A DNA stretch of 64,000 nucleotides, from NCBI RefSeq assembly GCF_010730195.1, contig NZ_AP022613.1:3596001-3660000 (forward strand), read 5' to 3'. Of the stretch, positions 16,126 through 24,831 are shown in pieces. How positions within the stretch are numbered: the stretch's first letter is position 1; every line of letters starts with the position of its first letter. The DNA is from Mycobacterium conspicuum. Lineage in GTDB: Bacteria; Actinomycetota; Actinomycetes; Mycobacteriales; Mycobacteriaceae. A program made the position numbers and the translations under genes. The notes under the pieces were generated by a model. The model was not told the DNA's origin. It searched no databases and worked only from the letters and a program-made list of their open reading frames with translations.

Positions 16126-17309
16126 CCGGTGAAGACGGGCAGCTTCGACCAACCCCGCACGCTGGTGGTGTGGGCCTTGGTGGCGTTGGCGTAGTCGACT
16201 TCCCAATCCGGCCAGCGCTTGATGACCTCTTCCAGCACCACCCGCGCCTGCATGCGCGCCAGCGCCGAGCCCAAACAGAAGTGCAGGCCGTGCCCGAAGC
16301 TGAGATGCCCGGCGCCGCGGTGAATGTCGAAGGTGTCCGGATCGGGATACTTGCGCTCGTCGCGATTGGCTGATCCGTTGAGCAACAACATGATCGAGCC
16401 CTCCGGAATCGTTTCCCCGCGGCATTCGGCGTCACGCGCGACGTAGCGCGCCTGCACCGGCGAGGGCGCTTCGTAGCGCAAGACCTCCTCGATCGCCATC
16501 GGAATGAGCCCGGGGTTCTGCACGAGCTCTCGACGTTGGTCGCGGTGCTCGGAGAGCAGTTGGCCCATGAAACCGATCAGGCGCGTGGTGGTCTCGTTGC
16601 CGGCGCCGGCGATCATGCTGACGTAGAGCAACACCTCGCTGCGCGTCAGCCGCCGGGTCCCGTTTTCGTCCTCGAGCTCGGCATTGAGCAGCTGCGTCAT
16701 CAGGTCGTCGGAGGGATGGTCGACCCGCCAGTCGACGTAGTCGGCGAACATCTCATGGCTGTGCTCGAGAAAATCCTTGGGCACCGGCCTGAATGTGCCT
16801 TCTTGGAGCGTGATTTGGCGGCCGCCACGGTCCCGGATCTCCTCCTGGTTTTCCTCGGGGATGCCCAGCAGGTAGCCGATCGTGCGCATCGGCACCATCG
16901 CGCCGATGTTCTCGATGAAGTCGAACCGCCCCGTGCCCATCAGCGGGTCGAGCGCACGCACACAGAAGTCGCGGGTAAGGGGCTCGATCGCCTCCATCCG
17001 GCGCGGGGTGAAAACCCTTGAGAGCAACCGGCGATGGTGATCATGAATGGGTGGGTCTTCGAAAAGGATGACACCGGGCGGAAAGTCGATGTTGCTCATG
17101 ATGATGTCCATGGTGGTGCCATGGCCCGAGCGGTAGACCTCCCAGTTGGTCAGCTCGGGGGCGACGTCTTCATACCGGCTCAGCGCGTAGAAGTTGTACT
17201 TGTCGTTGTGATACAGCGGGGCTTCGTCGCGCAGCCGTTTCCAAATGGGATACGGGTCGTCGTCGATGTCGAAATCGAATGGGTCGTAGTACAACTCGGT
17301 CGTGGTCAT
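16122..17309 (-). CDS. cytochrome P450
   Basis: 395 residues from the ATG at 17309, preceded by GGAGG. The I-helix oxygen-binding motif AGAGNETTTR, the K-helix E-x-x-R (EEVLRYEAP) and the heme-ligand loop FGHGLHFCLGSALAR are all intact, so the enzyme should be active. The CYP family cannot be fixed from memory. The start overlaps the stop of the upstream LLM gene by four bases (ATGA), making it the last gene of a four-gene operon (20411 to 16122). It probably hydroxylates a lipid or terpenoid-type substrate handled by the operon's reductases. The redox partner is not encoded nearby. Confidence 0.9.
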   Translation of the reverse strand: MTTTELYYDPFDFDIDDDPYPIWKRLRDEAPLYHNDKYNFYALSRYEDVAPELTNWEVYRSGHGTTMDIIMSNIDFPPGVILFEDPPIHDHHRRLLSRVFTPRRMEAIEPLTRDFCVRALDPLMGTGRFDFIENIGAMVPMRTIGYLLGIPEENQEEIRDRGGRQITLQEGTFRPVPKDFLEHSHEMFADYVDWRVDHPSDDLMTQLLNAELEDENGTRRLTRSEVLLYVSMIAGAGNETTTRLIGFMGQLLSEHRDQRRELVQNPGLIPMAIEEVLRYEAPSPVQARYVARDAECRGETIPEGSIMLLLNGSANRDERKYPDPDTFDIHRGAGHLSFGHGLHFCLGSALARMQARVVLEEVIKRWPDWEVDYANATKAHTTSVRGWSKLPVFTG

Positions 17310-18295
17310 AGTGACGCCTCCTTCGACAGCGCCTCGGGTAACACGACCTCGCCGACGCGCTTGAGATAGGTCCACGCGATCTCCGGTGGCAGCCCGCCGC
17401 ACAGCGGCGAGAGGTTCAACACCTGGCCGGCGCGAATCCGCGAGACCGCCTCGGAGACCGGGATAATCACGTGCGACGCGGCCGCCTCACGCAGCTCGTC
17501 AACGTTGCGAACGTGGGAGAACCCCGCCGTCGTCTCGTCGCCGGGGTTCCAGGCCGCGTACGTCTGCACGTCGTGCAGCAGGTAGTCGCCGAGCTCCGAC
17601 CACGCCTGGTCGATGTCGTCGGCGACGAAGGTGACCGAGGGGGTGTTGCGCTCGGGAAAAAACGTCGCGCCGGGCGCGTGGCCGTGCTTGGCGCAGGCGG
17701 CCTCGTAGGCCTCCCGCATCCCGGGCTCGTTCGCGTTCCCCAACATCCCCAGGCCGTACCTGCCGGCCCGGCGTGCGGCCGCGACGGTGCCGCCGCCCCA
17801 CATCAATCCGGGTCCGCCGGGGGTCAGCGGCTGCGGTGTCACCGTGATCCGTCGTCCGTCGAGGTCCACCGTCTCACCGGCGAGCAGCCGCCGCAGCAAC
17901 GTGAGCTTCTCGTCGCAGAGCCGCCCGCGATCACGCACCGCCAAACCGAAGTGCTCGAACTCCTCGGGCCGATACCCCAGGGCCAGGATGTACGACGCCC
18001 GGCCATTGCTGATGATGTCGAGGACCGCCATGTCCTCGGCGAGGCGTACCGGGTCGTAGAACGGAAGAATCAGGATCAGGCTCAGACCCAGGCGCTGAGT
18101 GCGCGCGGCGATCGCGGGAGCCAGCATCATCGGTGACGGTAGATAGCCGTCCTCGGAGCCGTGGTGCTCACACAGCACGGCCGCGAGGCCGCCGTGATCC
18201 TCGGCCCACGCGCACATCTCGGGCACGGCGGCATACAGCTCAACCGGGGGCGCTCCCCACGCCGGGTCCCGCATGTCGAAGCGCATCGTGAACAC
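17306..18295 (-). CDS. LLM-class flavin (F420 or FMN) oxidoreductase, copy 1
   Basis: 329 residues from the GTG at 18295 (VFTMRFDMRDPAWG). This start is supported by AGGAG five bases upstream and by alignment with the paralog at 19434, which begins MFTLRFDM. It is a bacterial luciferase-like TIM barrel: CEHHGSEDGYLPSP, DIISNGRASYILALGYRPEEFEHFG and GPGLMWGGGTVAAARRAGRYGLG are family landmarks. The cofactor is likely F420 or FMN; the substrate is unknown. It is coupled to the P450 by a four-base overlap. Confidence 0.85.
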   Translation of the reverse strand: MFTMRFDMRDPAWGAPPVELYAAVPEMCAWAEDHGGLAAVLCEHHGSEDGYLPSPMMLAPAIAARTQRLGLSLILILPFYDPVRLAEDMAVLDIISNGRASYILALGYRPEEFEHFGLAVRDRGRLCDEKLTLLRRLLAGETVDLDGRRITVTPQPLTPGGPGLMWGGGTVAAARRAGRYGLGMLGNANEPGMREAYEAACAKHGHAPGATFFPERNTPSVTFVADDIDQAWSELGDYLLHDVQTYAAWNPGDETTAGFSHVRNVDELREAAASHVIIPVSEAVSRIRAGQVLNLSPLCGGLPPEIAWTYLKRVGEVVLPEALSKEASL

Positions 18296-18309
18296 GGCGA
18301 CTCCTAGAT

Positions 18310-18321
18310 AACCTAAGGTTT
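18310..18321. promoter_or_regulatory. TAACCTAA motif / short palindrome upstream of LLM copy 1
   Basis: AACCTAAGGTT (18311-18321) is a perfect 11-base palindrome 16 bases upstream of the GTG start. The octamer TAACCTAA recurs at 20417-20424 upstream of the operon's first gene. It is a candidate operator for a shared regulator. Confidence 0.4.
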
Positions 18322-18363
18322 GTCTCACGTACGCTACGTGGGGCCCAAGATCGGCGTCAACGA

Positions 18364-19425
18364 TCAGTCAAAGACATGTCGCGGCAGGGTCGTCGGGATG
18401 TCCAGCGAACTGAGCAGGCCGGGCGCGGCGTCGACGACGTAGGAAACCGCGTTCACCACCCGCATGGCCGTCGACATCATCGCGGCGTGCCCGGCACCGT
18501 GGCCGACGGCCGCCCCCATCGTCATCACGCAGTGAACTTCGGGATCGCCTTCGATGTCGACCCGGTACGTCGCGTCGCAATCGGACGTCGGCCACGAGGG
18601 TGCGACGTCGCGGGCCATCCGGATGACGTGTTCGATCACGATGGCCTCGCGGCCGTGGACCACACCCGCGGCCCGGGTCCGCACCGCCCCGCAGGTGCCC
18701 GCCGCGATCGTGCCGAATGCCACGCTGATATCCCGCTCGGTCAGCTCGCGGTCGAAGTAACCGCGCACCTGCTCCACCTCCACCCCGAGGCCGCTGGCGA
18801 TCAGGTATATCGGTGCCTTCCAAGCCATCTCGATGAACCCGGGCGTCGTCATCATGGGTTCGAACTCCAGCGGGCGGCCGAAACCCAAGCCATCCATCAT
18901 CACGTCGGCCACCGGGTAGTGATCGTTGAGCGCGACCTCGCTGGCGGTGATGCAGCGGATGTGCTTCGACTGCGTCGTCATCAGCAGCGCCAGCTGGTCG
19001 GAGGCGAAGCCCGGGAAGATGCCCGACACGTACAACGACGCGCCGCCGGCCTTGGCCGCCGCTTCGAGGTCGTCGCGCCAGTTCGGCGCGAAGTACGACG
19101 GCGGGTACACCAGGCTCGTCGACGACGTCGACACGACGTTGATCCCGGCCCGCAACAACCGGATGTAGTCGGGCACCGCGGCCCCGTCGCGTTCGGGACC
19201 GCTGGCGGCATAGACCACGCAGTCAGGCTTTAACGCGATCAGCGCCGCGGCGTCGTTGGTGGCGGCCACCCCCAGCGGCTCACCACCGGCCAACTCGCCG
19301 GCGTCCTTGCCGACCTTGTCCGCCGAATGCACCCATACGCCAACAAGTTCCAGATCCGGCCGGCGCCTGATGGCGTCGATGGCGTTCCTTCCCACTCCGC
19401 CGGTGGACCACACCACAACGCGCAT
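18364..19425 (-). CDS. dihydrodipicolinate reductase-like NAD(P) oxidoreductase
   Basis: 353 residues from the ATG at 19425. The N-terminal Rossmann motif VVVWSTGGVGRNAIDAI and the following VVYAASGPERDG place it in the DapB-like family common in actinobacterial lipid and steroid gene clusters rather than in lysine synthesis. The C-terminal region carries conserved acid/His segments (SEVALNDHYPVADVMMDGLGFG). It starts 8 bases after the upstream LLM gene ends, clearly in one operon. It probably reduces or oxidises an intermediate in the same pathway; the substrate is not known. Confidence 0.75.
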   Translation of the reverse strand: MRVVVWSTGGVGRNAIDAIRRRPDLELVGVWVHSADKVGKDAGELAGGEPLGVAATNDAAALIALKPDCVVYAASGPERDGAAVPDYIRLLRAGINVVSTSSTSLVYPPSYFAPNWRDDLEAAAKAGGASLYVSGIFPGFASDQLALLMTTQSKHIRCITASEVALNDHYPVADVMMDGLGFGRPLEFEPMMTTPGFIEMAWKAPIYLIASGLGVEVEQVRGYFDRELTERDISVAFGTIAAGTCGAVRTRAAGVVHGREAIVIEHVIRMARDVAPSWPTSDCDATYRVDIEGDPEVHCVMTMGAAVGHGAGHAAMMSTAMRVVNAVSYVVDAAPGLLSSLDIPTTLPRHVFD

Positions 19426-19433
19426 ATGTCTCC

Positions 19434-20411
19434 TCAACCTTGGGCCCGCGCGGCGGCGGCTACCGCACAGCGCAGATACGGCCACGCCACGTCGGGCGCC
19501 ACGCCGCCACACAGCGGATGCAACGGCAGCAGGCGCCCGCCGCGGATGTAGTCGACCGCCTCGTTGGGCGTGAAAATGCGGTACGGTCCGCCGCTCTCCG
19601 CGCGCAACGCCGCGACGCTGTCGGCGCGACTGATGCTCGCGACCGAATCGTCTCCGGGCCGGTAGGACGCCGCCATGATCGCATCATGCAGCAGGTGCGG
19701 CCCCAACACGTCCCATGCCTCGTCGACATCTTCGGCGACGAAAACCGTTGTGGGAGCGCCTTCGACGGGAAACTGAATCATTCCGGGCTCGTGCCCGTGG
19801 GCGCGGCACTCCGACTCGTACAGCTCCTTCAGGCCCGGCAGGGCGGTCTGGGAGACGAAGCCGAACCCGTGGGTGCCGGCGCGACGGGCCGCCGCCTTGC
19901 TGCCGCCGGCGATCAGCACCATGGGCCCGCCGGCCGTCGCGCATGCCGGGGTGACCCGAACCTGCCGGCCGCGATAGGAGACCACCTCGCCACGCACCAA
20001 CGGGCCGAGCACCGCCAGCATCTCGTCGGCCACCCGCCCGCGCGTGGTCATGTCGACGCCGAAATGCTCAAACTCCTCGCGCCGATGCCCGACGCCGAAC
20101 GCGTACCACACCCGTCCCCTGCTGATCAGGTCCAGCACGCTCATCTCCTCGGCGAGCCGGACGGGGTCCCACAACGGAATCGCCACGGCGGCCAGCAGTA
20201 TCGCCAACGTGCGCGTGCGCCCCGCGATCGCCGAGGCCAGCATCAGCGGCGCGGGCAGATGGCCGTCGGCGGCGCCGTGGTGCTCCGACAACACGGCCAG
20301 CGCCGCACCTCGCGTCTCCGCCCACGCGCACATGTCGATGGCCGCGCCGTAAAGGTCGGCGGGCGGCCCAGCCCAATCCGGCGCCCGCATGTCGAACCTG
20401 AGCGTGAACAT
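19434..20411 (-). CDS. LLM-class flavin (F420 or FMN) oxidoreductase, copy 2
   Basis: 325 residues, ATG at 20411. It is a paralog of the gene at 17306 along its whole length: SEHHGAADGHLPAPLML, DLISRGRVWYAFGVGHRREEFEHFG and PMVLIAGGSKAAARRAG. As first gene of the operon it is preceded by a 70-base divergent promoter region shared with the aminotransferase gene. Keeping two diverged LLM copies around a DapB-like gene suggests two related redox steps, or a heteromeric enzyme, but that is inference. Confidence 0.85.
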   Translation of the reverse strand: MFTLRFDMRAPDWAGPPADLYGAAIDMCAWAETRGAALAVLSEHHGAADGHLPAPLMLASAIAGRTRTLAILLAAVAIPLWDPVRLAEEMSVLDLISRGRVWYAFGVGHRREEFEHFGVDMTTRGRVADEMLAVLGPLVRGEVVSYRGRQVRVTPACATAGGPMVLIAGGSKAAARRAGTHGFGFVSQTALPGLKELYESECRAHGHEPGMIQFPVEGAPTTVFVAEDVDEAWDVLGPHLLHDAIMAASYRPGDDSVASISRADSVAALRAESGGPYRIFTPNEAVDYIRGGRLLPLHPLCGGVAPDVAWPYLRCAVAAAARAQG

Positions 20412-20416
20412 GCGGC

Positions 20417-20428
20417 TAACCTAACATT
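20417..20428. promoter_or_regulatory. TAACCTAA motif in the divergent promoter
   Basis: The octamer TAACCTAA at 20417-20424 lies 6 bases upstream of the ATG at 20411 and matches the motif at 18310-18317. The flank here (CATT) breaks the palindrome seen at the other site. Confidence 0.35.
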
Positions 20429-20481
20429 TGTTCCCGCACTAATCAGTGGTTGATCGGGCGGCGGCGGCCTAGTCTGCCCAC

Positions 20482-21699
20482 GTGACACCCAATCCGCTCG
20501 AAGAACTCACGGTCGAGCAGCTACGCGCGCGCACCAGCATGAAATGGCGGGCCCGGCCGCCCGATGTCCTGCCGCTGTGGGTCGCCGAGATGGACGTCAA
20601 GCTCGCACCGACGGTGGCCGACGCCCTCCATCGCGCCGTCGACATCGGCGACACCGGATATCCCTACGGGACCGCGTTCGCCGAGGCGGTCAGCGAATTC
20701 GCTTCGCGGCGTTGGCAATGGCACACCGTGGAGGTCGACCACACGGCGATCGTTCCCGACGTCATGCTCGGCGTCGTCGAGATGCTTCGACTGGTCACCG
20801 AGCGCGGCAACACCGTCGTCGTCAACTCGCCGGTGTATCCCCCGTTCTATGCGTTTGTGTCCCACGACGGGCGTCGGGTGATCGAAGCGCCGCTGGGCTG
20901 GGACGGCCGGATCGATCTGGGCGTGCTGGAGGAAACGTTTGCCCGGGCCCGCGCGGCGGCCGGGCCCAGCGGCGGCGTGGCGTATCTGTTGTGCAATCCG
21001 CACAACCCGACGGGGTCGGTGCACACCAGGGACGAACTCAGCGGTGTCGCCGACCGTGCCCGCCGCTTCGGGGTCCGGGTGGTGTCGGACGAGATTCACG
21101 GCCCCCTGGTGCTGCCTGGGGCGCGATTCACGCCGTATCTCAGCGTGCCGGGCGCGGAGGACGCCCTGGCCCTGACGTCGGCCACCAAGGCGTGGAATCT
21201 GTGCGGGGTGAAGGCGGCGCTGGCGATCGCGGGCCCCGAGGCCGTCGGCGACCTTCGGCGCATGCCCGAAGAGGTCAGCCACGGGCCGAGCCACCTGGGC
21301 GCCATCGCCCACGCCGCGGCGTTCCGCAGCGCCGACGATTGGCTCGACGCGTTGTTGCGCGGCCTGGACGCGAACCGCACGCTACTGGATGAGCTGGTCG
21401 CCGAGCTGCTGCCGGGGGTGAGCTACCAACGGCCGCAGGGCACGTATCTGGCGTGGCTGGACTGTCGGGACCTGGGGTTTGGCGAGCAAGCCGCCGAAGG
21501 CCCGGCGGTGGTGTCGGACCTGTCCGGGCCGGCCCGCTTTTTCCTGGACCAGGCCCGGGTCGCGCTCACGTCCGGGCACGCCTTCGGCAGCGGCGGAGCC
21601 GGGCATGTGCGGGTGAACTTCGCCACCTCCCAAGCGATCCTCCGCGAGGCGTTGTCGCGGATGGGCCAGGCCCTGCAACATCGCGGCCCAGGATGCTGA
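20482..21699 (+). CDS. PLP-dependent C-S lyase/aminotransferase, MalY/PatB type
   Basis: 405 residues from a GTG. It is a fold-type I PLP enzyme: substrate loop PLWVAEMDVKLAP near residue 35 (typical of MalY/PatB), NSPVYPPFY, CNPHNPTGSV, VSDEIHGPLV with the pyridine-N Asp, and the Schiff-base Lys in SATKAWNLCGVK. The MalY/PatB subgroup usually acts as cystathionine beta-lyase, splitting C-S bonds to give homocysteine, pyruvate and ammonia. From memory it matches Rv2294. It is divergent from the LLM operon. Confidence 0.85.
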   Translation: MTPNPLEELTVEQLRARTSMKWRARPPDVLPLWVAEMDVKLAPTVADALHRAVDIGDTGYPYGTAFAEAVSEFASRRWQWHTVEVDHTAIVPDVMLGVVEMLRLVTERGNTVVVNSPVYPPFYAFVSHDGRRVIEAPLGWDGRIDLGVLEETFARARAAAGPSGGVAYLLCNPHNPTGSVHTRDELSGVADRARRFGVRVVSDEIHGPLVLPGARFTPYLSVPGAEDALALTSATKAWNLCGVKAALAIAGPEAVGDLRRMPEEVSHGPSHLGAIAHAAAFRSADDWLDALLRGLDANRTLLDELVAELLPGVSYQRPQGTYLAWLDCRDLGFGEQAAEGPAVVSDLSGPARFFLDQARVALTSGHAFGSGGAGHVRVNFATSQAILREALSRMGQALQHRGPGC

Positions 21700-21901
21700 A
21701 GCCCGACAGCCGCGCCACCGTCAATTGCGCGTGAGTCAAATTCATCTAGCTGCTGGGCATGAACAGGGATTTTGGTGGCCGCGCCTCCGCTGATTGCGAC
21801 ATGGTTGTACCTTCAAGACATTTCGTACTGGACGAAGTCACGCCCGCCGAGGCAGGCTGTCCGGGACGCCGCCAATGGCAGGTCCACCAGAGGAGCTGAT
21901 C

Positions 21902-22810
21902 ATGGATGTCCTGAGAACCCCGGACTCGAGGTTCGAAAACCTTGAGGATTACCCGTTCTCAGCGAATTACGTCGACGTGGCGGCGAGCGACACCGAGCCG
22001 CTGCGCATGCACTACCTCGACGAAGGGCCTCCCGAGGGCCCGCCGATCGTGTTGCTGCACGGCGAACCCACGTGGAGTTACCTGTACCGCAAGATGGTTC
22101 CGCCGCTCGCTGACGGCGGCTACCGCGTGCTCGCGCCCGACCTGATCGGCTTCGGCCGCTCCGACAAGCCCAGTCAGATGCAGGATTACACGTACCTGCG
22201 GCACGTCGAGTGGGTGACATCGTGGTTCGAGCGCCTCAAGCTCAAGGACGTGACGCTGGTGGTGCAGGACTGGGGCTCGCTGATCGGTTTGCGAATCGCG
22301 GCCGAACAGGACGCCCGGGTGGGGCGGCTGGTGGTGGCGAACGGTTTCCTGCCAACCGCGCAGCGACCCACCCCGCCCGCCTTCCACGTTTGGCGCGCGT
22401 TTGCGCGCTACTCCCCCGTGCTGCCGGCGGGCCGGATCGTTGCCGTCGGCACCGTGCGGCGGGTGCGGGCCAAGGTCCGTGCGGGCTACGACGCGCCGTT
22501 CCCCGACAAGAGGTATCAAGCCGGGGCCCGTGCGTTCCCGCAATTGGTGCCGACCTCGCCCAACGATCCGGCGATCCCGGCCAATAGGGCCGCCTGGGCG
22601 GCCCTGGGCCGCTGGGAGAAGCCCTGCCTGGCCATCTTTGGGCATCGCGATCCGATCCTCGGTAGGGCGGATCGCCCGCTGATCGAGCACATCCCCGGCG
22701 CCGCGGGTCAGCCGCACGCCCGCATCAATGCCAGCCACTTCATTCAGGAGGACAGCGGGCCGGAGTTGGCCGACCGCATCCTCGCCTGGCTGCCGCCGGT
22801 GGCTGACTAG
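21902..22810 (+). CDS. dhmA: haloalkane dehalogenase, DhmA type
   Basis: 302 residues from the ATG at 21902, preceded by GAGGAG; upstream in-frame ATGs (21794) are rejected. Catalytic residues are readable: nucleophile Asp123 in VVQDWG, Trp124 next to it and Glu54 (HGEP) for halide binding, acid Asp250 in FGHRDP, and base His279 in ASHFIQED. From memory it is the ortholog of Rv2296. It hydrolyses a carbon-halogen bond to an alcohol; the natural substrate is unknown. The 202 bases before it show no further gene. Confidence 0.9.
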   Translation: MDVLRTPDSRFENLEDYPFSANYVDVAASDTEPLRMHYLDEGPPEGPPIVLLHGEPTWSYLYRKMVPPLADGGYRVLAPDLIGFGRSDKPSQMQDYTYLRHVEWVTSWFERLKLKDVTLVVQDWGSLIGLRIAAEQDARVGRLVVANGFLPTAQRPTPPAFHVWRAFARYSPVLPAGRIVAVGTVRRVRAKVRAGYDAPFPDKRYQAGARAFPQLVPTSPNDPAIPANRAAWAALGRWEKPCLAIFGHRDPILGRADRPLIEHIPGAAGQPHARINASHFIQEDSGPELADRILAWLPPVAD

Positions 22811-22818
22811 CCTCGGCA

Positions 22819-22876
22819 CGAGCGTGCGCAGATGCACGCTTGTTACGGCGTGTCGACGTACAGACGCGCAGGCTCG
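22819..22876. repeat. hairpin repeat between convergent genes
   Basis: Arms CGAGCGTGCGC (22819-22829) and GCGCAGGCTCG (22866-22876) pair with one mismatch around a 36-base loop rich in short GC repeats (TGTTACGGCGTGTCGACGTACAG). The sequence style resembles a dispersed mycobacterial intergenic repeat as I remember it. It fills the gap between the dehalogenase stop and the amidohydrolase stop, so it could terminate both transcripts. Confidence 0.6.
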
Positions 22877-22879
22877 CGG

Positions 22880-23815
22880 TTAAGTGGCGAGGCGCGGGAA
22901 CAGGGCCAGCGCGTTGGTCCGGTCGATCGCCGCGCGGGTGTCCGCGTCGAGTCCGGGGTAGGCCTCCAACCCGGCGGCGAACAGCTTGGAGACCTCAAGC
23001 GGAGCGAACGGCGTGTCGGAGCCGAAGGTGACGTGCCCGGGCTTGGCGAAGGCGAGCAGGCTGGGCAGGGCCGCGGCGCTCGACGACAACGCGGTGTCGA
23101 AGTAGAAGCCGGCGAAGTCGTCGAGAACGTCGGTCGGGTTGCGGCCGGTGTCGCCGACGATGGCCATCGCCAGCCGATACGCGGCGTACGGCACGAACCC
23201 GCCGGCATGGCTGAGGATGAACCGGATGTTCGGGTATTTGCGGCGAATCCCGTTGCGCACCAGCAGATACGCCGCGCGGGTGGTGTCGAGCAGGAAGTCG
23301 GCCGCGAACGGTACGACGCCCTCGACGGCGGGGCCGGGTAGCTCGGCGGGATGGATGAATGCCACGGCCGAACGCGCGTCCAGCGCCGCGAACAAGTCGT
23401 CCTGACCGTCCTGGCCGAGATAGACGCCCGCCGCGTTGGCCAGCAGCACGACGCCGTCGGCGTGCAGTTCGTCCAGGGACCGCACCACCTCGGCGACGGA
23501 CTCGTCGACGTGTGGCATCGGCACGGTGGCGAAGAAACCGAACCGCGCGGGATCGGCGGCGACCACGCCGGCGACGTGATCGTTGAGATCGCGAGCCAGC
23601 GCGGCGGCGTCGGCCGGGTTCGGCAGGAACGTGGTGCCGGGCGCCGACACCGACAGGATCGCGGTTGCGATGCCGACTTCGGACATGACCTCGAGTGAGC
23701 CCTCCGGACTCCACTCCGGTACGGCGCGCCCGCCGGCAGCATCAATTCCCGACTTGCGCAATAGTTTTAGGTAGTCGTCGGGGACGGCGTGGTGATGGGT
23801 GTCGATGCGTTGCAT
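22880..23815 (-). CDS. amidohydrolase family 2 (ACMSD-like) protein
   Basis: 311 residues from the ATG at 23815; the 5'-extended frame to 23989 runs into the upstream gene and is not used. The metal-binding HxH motif is at the start (RIDTHHHAVP). ILSHAGGFVPYAAYRL supplies a later His ligand and TFGSDTPFAP the final Asp. This subgroup includes decarboxylases and hydrolases of aromatic or meta-cleavage products. It is the last gene of the operon that runs from 27217, 8 bases after the dioxygenase. Confidence 0.8.
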   Translation of the reverse strand: MQRIDTHHHAVPDDYLKLLRKSGIDAAGGRAVPEWSPEGSLEVMSEVGIATAILSVSAPGTTFLPNPADAAALARDLNDHVAGVVAADPARFGFFATVPMPHVDESVAEVVRSLDELHADGVVLLANAAGVYLGQDGQDDLFAALDARSAVAFIHPAELPGPAVEGVVPFAADFLLDTTRAAYLLVRNGIRRKYPNIRFILSHAGGFVPYAAYRLAMAIVGDTGRNPTDVLDDFAGFYFDTALSSSAAALPSLLAFAKPGHVTFGSDTPFAPLEVSKLFAAGLEAYPGLDADTRAAIDRTNALALFPRLAT

Positions 23816-23823
23816 TGCTGCTC

Positions 23824-24831
23824 CTATCGATGGTCGGGAATTCCCGCGCCCGCAAGCGCGGGAACGACGTCCTCGTCGCGGAGCAAGGAGGTGGCTCCGG
23901 TCTTGAATTGAGCGAATTTGTCGACGATCGTCTGGCCCTCCCGGGAGTGCCCCCAGATGCTGATACCCCGATACGTCGTTGGCTGCCAAGTCTTTTCATC
24001 GACCACGACCGGATTCCAGCCGACCTCCCACTCGAATCCCGACGGGGTGACCGCGTAGAAGGACAGTTCCTTGTCGTTGGTGTGTTGGCCGACGCCCAGC
24101 GCGATGCGAAAGCCGAGTTCCCTGACCCGTTGATAGGCGGCGGTCATGTCGTCGAGATCGGCGACCTGGATGTTGAGGTGCTGCACCCGGGTGCGGATCG
24201 GGTTCAGCGGCATCCGGTTGACCGCGGCGATCGCCACCGAGTGATGGCGCTGGTTGACCCGCAAAAACCGGATCTTGAACTTGAGGCCGCTGATCGTCTC
24301 GTCGATGAAGTCGGACAGCCGTGCGTCGAACACTCTAGTAAAGTACCCGCGCACTTGATGCGGCCGTGTGGTGGTGACGGCGACGTGCCCCATACCCGCT
24401 GCGCCAGTGACGAATCCGCCGCGCGCCGCCATGTGCAACGGCGCCAAGCCGGCACGGGCGCGGGTGAATACCTCTTGGGTCAGGCCGTTGGGTCCGGGGA
24501 ACCGGACCAACCGCTCGACGCCCCGCAGCGCCGCCTCCTCGTCGGTGCCTTCGACGGTGGGCACTCCGTGCTGTGCGACGCGGGCCAGGACGGCGTCGAA
24601 CGCCTCGTGGTCGTCTAGCTGCCAGCCCAGCGTCGTGACGTCCTCAGCGCGGCCGCGTCGCAACAGGAAGCGGCACTCGTGGTCGTCGAGGCGAAACCGC
24701 ATCACCCCGGATGACAGGTCGTCGCAGTGCATGCCGATGGCGTCGCGGCCGAATCGCCGCCAATCGCTGAACTTTTCGGACTCGATCACGATGTAGCCGA
24801 GATGGACCTTCCCAAAAACTGACGGGTTCAT
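23824..24831 (-). CDS. extradiol ring-cleavage dioxygenase (VOC/BphC type)
   Basis: 335 residues from the ATG at 24831. There are two VOC modules. The iron ligands are intact in the second: His149 (GMGHVAV), His218 (VQHLNIQV) and Glu269 (FEWEVGW), the 2-His-1-carboxylate set for Fe(II). It should cleave a catechol next to its hydroxyls, using O2. The start overlaps the stop of the upstream C-C hydrolase by four bases, and the neighbours (hydroxylase, C-C hydrolase) supply the steps before and after. The aromatic substrate is not identifiable from sequence. Confidence 0.9.
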   Translation of the reverse strand: MNPSVFGKVHLGYIVIESEKFSDWRRFGRDAIGMHCDDLSSGVMRFRLDDHECRFLLRRGRAEDVTTLGWQLDDHEAFDAVLARVAQHGVPTVEGTDEEAALRGVERLVRFPGPNGLTQEVFTRARAGLAPLHMAARGGFVTGAAGMGHVAVTTTRPHQVRGYFTRVFDARLSDFIDETISGLKFKIRFLRVNQRHHSVAIAAVNRMPLNPIRTRVQHLNIQVADLDDMTAAYQRVRELGFRIALGVGQHTNDKELSFYAVTPSGFEWEVGWNPVVVDEKTWQPTTYRGISIWGHSREGQTIVDKFAQFKTGATSLLRDEDVVPALAGAGIPDHR

